DNA from: Lachnospiraceae bacterium
Lineage (GTDB): Bacteria; Bacillota; Clostridia; Lachnospirales; Lachnospiraceae
Direction of reading: 5' to 3'
NCBI GenBank assembly: GCA_017624835.1
Contig: JAGAMG010000007.1
Location: forward strand, 1 to 64,000
DNA: 64,000 nt
Part shown: positions 9,506 to 15,751 of the stretch, in pieces
How positions within the stretch are numbered: the stretch's first letter is position 1
Layout: each line of letters starts with the position of its first letter
Program-made: the position numbers and the translations under genes
The notes under the pieces: generated by a model
Databases searched by the model: none
Told to the model about the DNA's origin: nothing
What the model saw: the letters and a program-made list of their open reading frames with translations, nothing else

Positions 9506-9964
9506 TTATCTTAAACTTTTAATAAAAACTACATCCTTATTTTTTGCCCATATATCAATATCTTTTATGTATCCCCGCTTTAGATAAAAGTTTTCTGCAG
9601 AATCTGTTGTCAGTATTGATTTGTATATACCTTGGTTGATAAAATATTCTTCTGCATAATGAAGAAGTTCCGTACCATGACCTAAATTCCTATATTCGTT
9701 TGCCACCCAAAATTCTCTGATAAACCCCATCTTTGTCTCAAAAAAATAACTTGAAAATGAAATAACTTTAAACTGTATGAACCCTATTACTGTATTATCA
9801 TCATTCAAACACAGATAAGCAACATTTCCTCCTTCTTTAGTCATTTCCTCAAATAATTCATCCCATTGCCTTATAATAACACCTAATTCAGCAAAATAAA
9901 GTTGAAAAGCAGTTTTAAAAATTGGCATTCTAAAATCTGTAATCATTACATTATTATATTTCAT
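9506..9964 (-). CDS. GNAT-family N-acetyltransferase under leader-peptide control
   Basis: A 152-residue GNAT protein. The acetyl-CoA loop reads NEYRNLGHGTELLHYAEEY, and the end reads ENFYLKRGY, as in many small-molecule or antibiotic acetyltransferases. The ribosome site AAGGAG lies six bases before the ATG. Upstream are a promoter, an 18-codon leader peptide, an intrinsic terminator and a 13-bp pairing that covers the first half of this ribosome site. These are features of inducible resistance or detoxification genes. The substrate cannot be deduced. It precedes a second GNAT gene by 23 bases. Confidence 0.85.
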   Translation of the reverse strand: MKYNNVMITDFRMPIFKTAFQLYFAELGVIIRQWDELFEEMTKEGGNVAYLCLNDDNTVIGFIQFKVISFSSYFFETKMGFIREFWVANEYRNLGHGTELLHYAEEYFINQGIYKSILTTDSAENFYLKRGYIKDIDIWAKNKDVVFIKSLR

Positions 9965-9973
9965 TGTCGTCTC

Positions 9974-10058
9974 CTTAAAATAGCCCTAAAAAAAGTGTTC
10001 CCGAATAACGAGAACACTTTAATTTCTACATAAAAGAAGCCTTCTGGGCTATTTCAAG
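9974..10058 (-). promoter_or_regulatory. Leader attenuator: 13-bp pairing that masks the GNAT ribosome site
   Basis: On the minus-strand transcript the segment at 10058-10046 (CUUGAAAUAGCCC) can pair with 9986-9974 (GGGCUAUUUUAAG) over 13 positions with a single G-U. The first arm contains the leader-peptide stop codon. The second arm ends in the AAG of the AAGGAG ribosome site. A terminator hairpin lies in the loop. A ribosome parked at the end of the leader would melt the first arm and free the start of the acetyltransferase gene. Confidence 0.6.
9988..10020 (-). terminator. Intrinsic terminator inside the GNAT leader
   Basis: A 12-bp stem (arms 10020-10009 and 10003-9992 on the minus strand, loop TTATT, one wobble pair) runs into seven Ts. 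It lies between the leader peptide and the acetyltransferase gene, so transcription would often stop before the gene unless antiterminated. Confidence 0.75.
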
Positions 10059-10110
10059 CAGCCTTCTGTGAATGATAGATATTCTCGAATCGGTTTATTG
10101 AGTTGTTCAT
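10054..10110 (-). CDS. Leader peptide, 18 residues
   Basis: A short open frame MNNSINRFENIYHSQKAA ends in TGA. It is preceded by AGAGAGGTAGGTGA, a good ribosome site. It follows a near-consensus promoter and sits directly before the terminator and the masked ribosome site of the GNAT gene. Its stop codon falls inside the pairing arm. This arrangement matches regulatory leader peptides of inducible antibiotic-resistance genes; the inducing signal is unknown. Confidence 0.6.
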   Translation of the reverse strand: MNNSINRFENIYHSQKAA

Positions 10111-10139
10111 ATCATTCACCTACCTCTCTATTGCAACAT

Positions 10140-10168
10140 ATTATATCATGATTTAGTGTACATCGCAA
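10140..10168 (-). promoter_or_regulatory. Promoter of the leader/GNAT unit
   Basis: On the minus strand TTGCGA (10168-10163) and TATAAT (10145-10140) are spaced by 17 bases. A TG one base before the -10 adds an extended -10 element. Transcription would begin near 10133, about 20 bases before the leader peptide start. Confidence 0.65.
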
Positions 10169-10211
10169 TCCTCAAGTCCATATTTCAAAGAATTAAATAT
10201 GAGGTTCCACT

Positions 10212-10353
10212 TTACAGCACAATCTGTTTCAGAATCCCATCCACATCAGCAATCTGTTCTGAACTACCACAATGCTTGGCTGTTGCTTTCAAAGCCTCTA
10301 TTTCATTTCTATACAAATGTCAACTCGCGTTTAATTTTTCTATACTAACACCT
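10212..10353 (-). pseudogene. Possible decayed coding remnant after the DUF89 gene
   Basis: Downstream of the DUF89 stop, in another frame, the minus strand reads DAKNRGVSIEKLNAS, a TGA at 10322-10320, then HLYRNEIEALKATAKHCG continuing to IADVDGILKQIVL and TAA at 10214-10212. The composition looks protein-like, but there is no start codon or ribosome site and one internal stop. I do not recognise the family. It could be the worn tail of a lost gene or chance. Confidence 0.25.
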
Positions 10354-11211
10354 CTATTCTTTGCATCCACTCTTCAAACACACCAACGACTTTTCCTTCA
10401 CTCCAATAGCTTCCGCAATCACTTTACATTTTGCCATCAACAGAAAATAGATATTCTTATCTTCCTCGCTCAGCGATTCATAATTCGCCTGTCCTTTGGC
10501 AATTACCACATCTGCACTTTGATACACTTCTCTAAATTGGGAGCTTGTACGGGAAAGAACTGTCCCCAGGGAATAATCTCCATTGCTGATAATCGTGGCA
10601 TACTCATCCATTCCCACAAAATAAGCATCTTCTTCTGTATTATCGTTTACCACTGCCTCTCCCCGTACTCCAAAATAAATCCGGCACTTAGGATTTAAGT
10701 CCTTGATACGCTTAATTAACAGCTTATCAAAGCATATCTCACCACAGTTATCACCCAAATACAAAAGACGCTTTGCATTTTGAATATCCTGTAGTAACAA
10801 ATCCACATCATTTATGGTTAATTCCAATCCTTCTATATTAGAAAAGAAATTTTTAATATCTTCATCTACATTACTGTGCACCGGATTAAAATCAATAATA
10901 TTGGCAACTATGGCATATTTTACAGCCTCCTCTATGGATGTAATTTTTTCATCGTAACTATTACTCTTCTCCAAAAAGAGTTTATTATAAAAGTTTTTCG
11001 TATCCTTATAAGGATCATCACAACCTATGTGCTGCTTCAACAAACGATAATTTTCACCAACAATTTCAGGATTGGTTTTGTTAAAATCCAATTGGCTCAT
11101 TTGTGCAAAAACTTTTTGATATAATTCTTCTCTATTATCTGCTTCTGTAAGGTTTGCAGTTTTAACCGCCTGATTCACTAAGCATGGTAGACATTGTTCA
11201 TTTATTTTCAT
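10354..11211 (-). CDS. DUF89 / ARMT1-type metal-dependent damage-control phosphatase
   Basis: A 285-residue protein of the DUF89 family. Members with an N-terminal CxxC (here CLPC at 7-10) are metal-dependent phosphatases proposed to clear damaged or overflow sugar- or cofactor-phosphates. Conserved elements are YLGDNCGE at 151-158 (metal ligands Asp/Asn), VRGEAVVND at 182-190 and AKGQANYESL at 238-247. The ATG at 11211 follows the TAA of the upstream gene by one base, with GGGAGA upstream. An earlier in-frame start would overlap that gene heavily and lacks family similarity. Translation is probably coupled to the glycosylase-like gene. Confidence 0.88.
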   Translation of the reverse strand: MKINEQCLPCLVNQAVKTANLTEADNREELYQKVFAQMSQLDFNKTNPEIVGENYRLLKQHIGCDDPYKDTKNFYNKLFLEKSNSYDEKITSIEEAVKYAIVANIIDFNPVHSNVDEDIKNFFSNIEGLELTINDVDLLLQDIQNAKRLLYLGDNCGEICFDKLLIKRIKDLNPKCRIYFGVRGEAVVNDNTEEDAYFVGMDEYATIISNGDYSLGTVLSRTSSQFREVYQSADVVIAKGQANYESLSEEDKNIYFLLMAKCKVIAEAIGVKEKSLVCLKSGCKE

Positions 11212-11212
11212 A

Positions 11213-11959
11213 TTATTGTATCTCCCGAAACCCATTCCGACTCCACAGCCACAAAGGGGTATGAATATCAATGGGCTTGTACTTTTGATTTTCAAACAGT
11301 CTGCTCCATGCTTCAATCACTTCAAGCTGCACATTAGCAGACTGATACTGTTCCTCTGTAATCAGCCCCAACCTCAAGGTTGCCTTACACACATGAGTAT
11401 CCGGCGCTACTGTTAACGCTTCTATGTTTGTATAGCTTCTGTCCGTATATTGATAAATAACATACATCCAATAATTACATATCTTGGTTCCCGATAAATA
11501 AGGAAACTCCTTCTTATGCTCCACCTGAATATAATTTCTGATTCGTTTTACATCATTCTCATTTTCATCAAAGAGCCTTCTGATATCCCCATCAAATAGC
11601 TCTACAAAAGTTTTGCATAACCGCAGCCAAATTTCTGTCTGCTTTTGCTTCTGTAATGCCACCCTATATTTTGTCAGCGCTGCCTGAACCTCCTCAAAGG
11701 ATTTTTCCAGACAAATCCTTGGGCAAAATACAAATTCGGTTTCTTCATCATTATAAGTCTTCAAAGCACTTTCCCATAGTGTATAAGAATTTCTCTGATA
11801 ATTCAACGCCATGGGCAACGTAAAATAGAGATAATTTTCCAAACTATTCCTTTCCAAATGAGGATTAGCATCCTCCGGCATCACTTCTCCGCCAAGCTCA
11901 CCTCTTTGATGCATTGCTATTAATTTTTCTGCTTTTTTTAATATTTCATTGTTTTGCAT
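11213..11959 (-). CDS. HhH-GPD DNA-glycosylase-like protein, divergent
   Basis: A 248-residue protein whose second half resembles the helix-hairpin-helix/GPD glycosylase fold. FPYLSGTKICNYWM (152-165) sits where the hairpin normally is. APDTHVCKATLRLGL (185-199) matches the VDTHVxRxxxRLG stretch that carries the catalytic aspartate (D187). It ends with IDIHTPLWLWSRNGF. The hairpin lacks the usual LPGxG glycines, and no Fe-S cysteines are present, so activity is uncertain. It overlaps regulatory sequence of, and is translationally coupled to, the DUF89 phosphatase gene; a joint role in nucleotide or base damage repair is inference. AGAGGTACG precedes the ATG. Confidence 0.55.
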   Translation of the reverse strand: MQNNEILKKAEKLIAMHQRGELGGEVMPEDANPHLERNSLENYLYFTLPMALNYQRNSYTLWESALKTYNDEETEFVFCPRICLEKSFEEVQAALTKYRVALQKQKQTEIWLRLCKTFVELFDGDIRRLFDENENDVKRIRNYIQVEHKKEFPYLSGTKICNYWMYVIYQYTDRSYTNIEALTVAPDTHVCKATLRLGLITEEQYQSANVQLEVIEAWSRLFENQKYKPIDIHTPLWLWSRNGFREIQ

Positions 11960-11969
11960 TTACGTACCT

Positions 11970-12116
11970 CTAAAACAATTTATACCTTGTAATCAAAGAC
12001 CAATTTCTTGGAATTCCCATTGCTACCAATAATCTATTCTTCTTTTCTTCTGAAGATTGCTTTTCAAAAACTCTGAGCAACTTACAGAACTCTTTTTTAA
12101 ATATCAAGAAATCTTC
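11970..12116 (-). pseudogene. Detached C-terminal segment of the Abi gene after an in-frame TGA
   Basis: Reading on in the same frame past the TGA at 12119-12117 gives 48 further codons to a TAG at 11972-11970, beginning EDFLIFKKEFCKLLRVFEKQ and including MGIPRNWSL. Abi_2 proteins commonly end with a helical EDF..F..EL..L segment and an MGFPxNW motif, so this looks like the missing end of the Abi protein. The whole frame would be 317 codons (11970-12920). Confidence 0.65.
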
Positions 12117-12920
12117 TCAATTAAGTAAATATCGAAATGCCATCATTACCCCAAACAAATCTGATTTTCCACAAGTATAATGATTTCCCTTTTTAGGTAT
12201 TTGCAGCTTTTGATGCAATAATGTATCCGGTATCTCATATCTGGATTTAAAAGAAAACAATCTCTCATTATGTGCACATATATTCCGAAAATGTGTTAAC
12301 ACTTTCAAATATTGTCCTAATTCCTTCTCATTCACACTTCTAAAATTTGAACTGATTCGGGATTGTATACTTGTAGTAAATAAAGAATACATTTTGGAAG
12401 TCTGTCCCAACGTTAATGTGTTTAACACTACCCATAATGGCACGTTTCCATATGTATTTCTTTGATATACTACATAAGCATGTTCCATGTTATAATTTGC
12501 CTCATTAGATAAAATATTTATCAATTTTTGTATATCTCGACTATTCTGTTTTGTATTGTTATAATTATGGGAATTTAAATAATCACTTTGATTTTCAGAA
12601 TATGTTTCACAAAAATGATAGGAAATTAATGAACGAACCTTTTGCTCAATGTTACAAATATATTGAAATATAAGTAATCTTAATTTTTTATCGAAATCAT
12701 AAAGAGCAACTATATCTTCAAACCTTGTTCCTTCTTCATATTTTCGATTCATTGGATTATAAAACAAATTTTTATATCCATCAATTAAGGAATAATAACA
12801 AATATCCCGTAACTTTGCCGAAGCATACTCCTTATCCTTTATGATTAGCTGTTTTTTCACAATTAAGTTATTCAACTGCTTCTCATAGGACAAAAATGGT
12901 TTAATAGGCTTAAATTCCAT
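12117..12920 (-). CDS. Abi_2 / AbiF-type HEPN abortive-infection protein, truncated by in-frame TGA
   Basis: A 267-residue Abi_2-family protein. Family marks are the middle block VYQRNTYGNVPLWVVLNTLTLG (152-172) and the HEPN RNase motif RNICAH (212-217, R-x4-H) followed by NERL. A second R-x5-H (R96 to H102, RSLISYH) lies upstream. HEPN proteins of this type cleave RNA and act as phage-defence toxins. The ATG at 12920 has GGGAGGGG five bases upstream; longer readings would run through the structured RNA that precedes it. The frame stops at TGA, but 48 more family-like codons follow in frame, so the protein is probably C-terminally clipped. A multi-hairpin RNA lies directly upstream. Confidence 0.85.
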   Translation of the reverse strand: MEFKPIKPFLSYEKQLNNLIVKKQLIIKDKEYASAKLRDICYYSLIDGYKNLFYNPMNRKYEEGTRFEDIVALYDFDKKLRLLIFQYICNIEQKVRSLISYHFCETYSENQSDYLNSHNYNNTKQNSRDIQKLINILSNEANYNMEHAYVVYQRNTYGNVPLWVVLNTLTLGQTSKMYSLFTTSIQSRISSNFRSVNEKELGQYLKVLTHFRNICAHNERLFSFKSRYEIPDTLLHQKLQIPKKGNHYTCGKSDLFGVMMAFRYLLN

Positions 12921-12945
12921 TTTCCCCTCCCACGTAATTCTAATA

Positions 12946-13065
12946 ACAAAAAGGAGGGCCCGCAGGTCCTCCTTCCGGTCGCAGGCATCGCAAGCTTCTG
13001 CAACCTGATCACTAGCAATCAGTTTAACACAGAAAGTGTAAACCCTCAAGTATTTTTTGATTGCA
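12946..13065 (-). ncRNA. Structured RNA upstream of the Abi gene (candidate abiF-type RNA)
   Basis: Between a TATAAT at 13077-13072 and the Abi start, the minus strand folds into four consecutive hairpins. These are GUUUACAC/GUGUUAAAC (13043-13022, one bulge), CUGAU/AUCAG (about 13022-13005), GGUUGCAG/CUGCGACC (8 bp with a UG, about 13004-12976), and a strong terminator AAGGAGG/CCUCCUU with a U tail (about 12974-12948). A separate terminator-ended transcript just ahead of an Abi/HEPN gene matches the published layout of structured RNAs associated with abiF genes and with RNA-antitoxin systems. The 5' end is uncertain, because the -35 is poor. Confidence 0.65.
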
Positions 13066-13096
13066 TATATTATTATACGCTTTTTCTTCTTACTTT

Positions 13097-13913
13097 TTAC
13101 ACCCCAAACGCTTTTCTTCCATATTCTTTATACTCATTATAGGCTTCTCGCCAAAAAATGCCATATTTATCTGTTACAAACAATTCTTCCAATGCTTGCT
13201 TGTAAGGAGTAACATCCACCTGCTTTGATAACCTTATCAACGCCTCAATATCCTTCACCACATCTCTTTTGGTATGTATCTTAACAATCAGCATATATAT
13301 TGCACAGCTTAGCGCCTCAGCATCTTGAATCATATTCCCCTTTAAAATATGTTCCGCCCTTTCAATAACAGAAAAATCCCAGCCCCCAAGCTGATATCTT
13401 TCCGCATTATGAGGCTCCCTTTTCTCAAGCACAAGTAGCCTCCGATATTGTTCTTCAAATAAATAATAGTCCTTCCTAAGCATTGGATACACAGCTACAA
13501 TTTTAGAAATATGATATCTTACCCATTCAAAAGAAAAAGCAACATCATACATCCCACCACCTTTATTGGCATATCGTTTCCCTGCTATAAATTCAAAACT
13601 CCCTTTCACATCCCCATACACAGGCTGCTTTTCCAAATACTCCTTACTAAGTCCAACATAATATTCCAGCAAATCAAAATAAATATGAACATTATCCTTC
13701 AACTGAACCATCAACTCATACTGATAATCATTACCAAGATAACTATAGCACCTTTCAATTATTTCATTTACCTGTCTCCTATTATCTTCAAATTTTCTTC
13801 TATGTATTATAAGCAATACTATCACGCAAATATATTTTATAACATGCAATCTTTTTAAGTTCCTCCTGCGCCCTCTCCAAACATTCCTGTACAATCATTC
13901 TACCATCTCTCAT
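13097..13913 (-). pseudogene. Unidentified gene with a frameshift near its start
   Basis: From about codon 36 onward a 230-residue frame reads as a soluble, charged protein (for example GSFEFIAGKRYANKGGGMYD and YQLGGWDFSVIERAEHIL). The only N-terminus in that frame is arginine-rich and unconvincing. In the neighbouring frame a start at 13913 (or 13898) with AGAGGGAAA upstream gives MIVQECLERAQEELKKIACY and runs to a TAG near 13805. That is exactly where the good downstream frame begins (RRKFEDNRRQVNEII). A one-base difference would join them. I do not recognise the family. It lies just upstream of the Abi RNA. Confidence 0.55.
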
Positions 13914-13940
13914 CCACATTTCCCTCTTCCTGCCTCACAC

Positions 13941-14142
13941 TGGGTATACACTGCTCCAATCGCCCTTCTATGCCCATTCCTCACTTGCAACAATGCCAGT
14001 ATCCTCTTATTCCTGACCTATATTGGGCATACGCCACACAAACCGTCCTCCCATGCCCAATCACCACTCACCACAATGCCTACATTCTCTTTTTCCTCCC
14101 CCTCATTGGGCATACTACATCCAAACCGCCCTCCTATGCCCA
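13941..14142. repeat. Three-copy 83-bp direct repeat, each with an inner inverted repeat
   Basis: TGGGYATAC occurs at 13941, 14024 and 14107, and YATGCCCA at 13969, 14052 and 14135, in each case exactly 83 bases apart. Within a unit the two elements form an inverted repeat about 36 bases long; the intervening sequence (CCAAACCGCCCTCC-like) and tails are also similar. The period is not a multiple of three, so this is not a coding repeat. It occupies the gene-free stretch between the frameshifted gene and prs. Confidence 0.75.
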
Positions 14143-14147
14143 CGACA

Positions 14148-14373
14148 TACAATTATAAGTGGGTGTAGTAGGTGTTGCCAATACGCAGCCCGAGACGACC
14201 ATGTGTTTTCAATAAGGGACGTATAAAAACGTCGGCACTTAGCGAGGTCAAGACGACAAAGTCGTCTTCGAGCTTAGTACCGCTACGTTTTTATCCGAGC
14301 GAGAGCGTTACCGAATGAAAATACATGGTCGTCCCGGGCGTCGCTATTCCACCCCCCACCACTCACAATTGTA
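14148..14373. repeat. 226-bp imperfect palindrome (MITE-like element or long-hairpin RNA)
   Basis: The ends are TACAATT and AATTGTA. Inside, 14188-14210 is complementary to 14317-14339 with two mismatches in 23. ATAAAAACGT (14223) pairs with ACGTTTTTAT (14285), GGCACTTAGC with GCTTAGTACC in 8 of 10, and AAGACGAC/GTCGTCTT close on a three-base loop at 14258-14260. The element is clearly richer in GC than its flanks. It has no open frame. It could be a non-autonomous mobile element or a structured transcript; only one copy is in this window. Confidence 0.65.
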
Positions 14374-14384
14374 CAAGAATTCCC

Positions 14385-14413
14385 TTGACGTGTCACTAGC
14401 ATAATGTTATAAA
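14385..14413 (+). promoter_or_regulatory. Promoter of prs
   Basis: TTGACG at 14385-14390 and TATAAA at 14408-14413 have an exact 17-base spacer, about 70 bases before the prs start and just beyond the palindromic element. Confidence 0.6.
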
Positions 14414-14481
14414 TTATATGATAGCTCGACAATTTTTGCGAGTACATTTACAAAAAGTTTTTACCTGAATGGGAGGAAATC

Positions 14482-15681
14482 ATGCCTAATTTACGCGAAC
14501 TAGAAAACGCCATGCCTGTGGCACCCCTTAAAATTATTGCACTGCCCTCTGCTGAAAAGCTGGGACGCAGAATCAATGATTATATGATCGAATTCCGCAA
14601 AAATATTAATAATGACAAAGTAAAGCAGGATCCTGCATTTCACGGATATATCGAAAGCAATTATCTTGTAGATGTTGACGTTCCCCGTTTTGGAAGCGGT
14701 GAAGCAAAAGCTGTTTTCCATGAAAGTATCCGTGGTAAGGATTTATTTATTCTTGTTGATGTCTGCAATCACAGCATTACATACGACATGAACGGTTATA
14801 CCAATCACATGTCCCCCGATGATCATTATCAGGATTTAAAGCGTGTTATTGCTGCCTGTGAAGGAAAGGCGCACCGCATCAACGTAATCATGCCCTTTCT
14901 CTACGAAGGCAGACAGCATAAAAGAAGCGGTCGTGAATCCTTAGACTGTGCTTATGCGTTAGAGGAACTTCGTGATATGGGTATCAGCAACTTTATTACC
15001 TTTGATGCCCATGATCCCAGAGTACAAAACTCTACCCCTTTAAGTGGCTTTGATAACTTCCTGCCTCCTTATCAGTTCGTGAAAGCCTTATTAAACTCTG
15101 AAGACGACCTGATTGTAGACAAGGAACATTTACTTGTAATCAGCCCCGACGAAGGTGCTTTAGACCGTGCCATTTATTTTGCTACCGTTTTGGGTGTTGA
15201 TACCGGTATGTTCTACAAGAGACGTGATTATTCCACTATTGTAAACGGCAAGAACCCTATTGTTGCCCATGAGTTCCTTGGCGACAATATAGATGGCAAG
15301 GACATTGTCATTATCGATGATATGATTTCTTCCGGTGGAAGTATGCTGGATACTGCAAAGCAGTTAAAGCAGATGAACGCAAGACGTGTATTTATCTGCT
15401 GTACCTTTGGATTATTTACGGATGGTTTAAAAGCCTTTGATGAAGCCTATGAAAAGGGATATTTCGACAAGGTAGTAACTACCAACCTGACTTACCTGCC
15501 ACCTGAAATTTATAACAGACCTTACTTTATCGAAGCAGATATGAGTAAATTTATCACCTCTACTATTGACTTTATGAACCATGACGTATCCTTATCCAAT
15601 GTTATGGCTACCACTGAAAAAATTCATAGTATTGTGGAGGCTTACAATAACCGTACCAATAATAATATGGATTTTGAATAA
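14482..15681 (+). CDS. prs: Ribose-phosphate pyrophosphokinase, long form
   Basis: Makes PRPP from ribose-5-phosphate and ATP for nucleotide, histidine and tryptophan synthesis. The PRPP loop is VIIDDMISSGGSM at 276-288. MPFLYEGRQHKRSGRE (137-152) corresponds to the ATP-binding PYARQDRK segment, and DAHDP at 175-179 to the DLHA metal site. At 399 residues it is about 80 longer than the usual 310-320. The extra length is mainly an N-terminal extension and insertions around 40-60 and 100-115, a form seen in Lachnospiraceae. GGGAGGAAATC precedes the ATG. It is a single gene with its own promoter and terminator. Confidence 0.93.
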   Translation: MPNLRELENAMPVAPLKIIALPSAEKLGRRINDYMIEFRKNINNDKVKQDPAFHGYIESNYLVDVDVPRFGSGEAKAVFHESIRGKDLFILVDVCNHSITYDMNGYTNHMSPDDHYQDLKRVIAACEGKAHRINVIMPFLYEGRQHKRSGRESLDCAYALEELRDMGISNFITFDAHDPRVQNSTPLSGFDNFLPPYQFVKALLNSEDDLIVDKEHLLVISPDEGALDRAIYFATVLGVDTGMFYKRRDYSTIVNGKNPIVAHEFLGDNIDGKDIVIIDDMISSGGSMLDTAKQLKQMNARRVFICCTFGLFTDGLKAFDEAYEKGYFDKVVTTNLTYLPPEIYNRPYFIEADMSKFITSTIDFMNHDVSLSNVMATTEKIHSIVEAYNNRTNNNMDFE

Positions 15682-15706
15682 TTTCAAAAGTCTGATAAAA
15701 GAAAAA

Positions 15707-15747
15707 TAAAGGTACATTCAGTTATACAGCTTGAATGTACCTTTTTC
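15707..15747. terminator. Bidirectional terminator between prs and the sensor kinase gene
   Basis: Arms AAGGTACATTCA and TGAATGTACCTT are perfectly complementary over 12 bases and flanked by A and T runs on both sides. This serves the convergent prs and histidine kinase genes. Confidence 0.85.
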
Positions 15748-15751
15748 ATTG

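Noticed and set aside
12921..13049. Upstream extension of the Abi protein by 43 residues
   Set aside because: The segment coincides with the multi-hairpin RNA and its terminator, and the strong ribosome site is at 12920, so it is not coding.
13941..14142. CRISPR array
   Set aside because: The units are 83 bp and degenerate, only three are present, similarity extends through the whole unit rather than short repeats with unique spacers, and no cas genes are nearby.
13970..14226. Small plus-strand open frames within the 83-bp repeat
   Set aside because: The repeat period is not a multiple of three, the peptides are low-complexity, and no ribosome site precedes them.
9045..14373. Prophage or integrative element covering the accessory zone
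   Set aside because: No integrase, transposase, attachment-site duplication or phage structural gene is present; the zone is a patch of small accessory genes and repeats.
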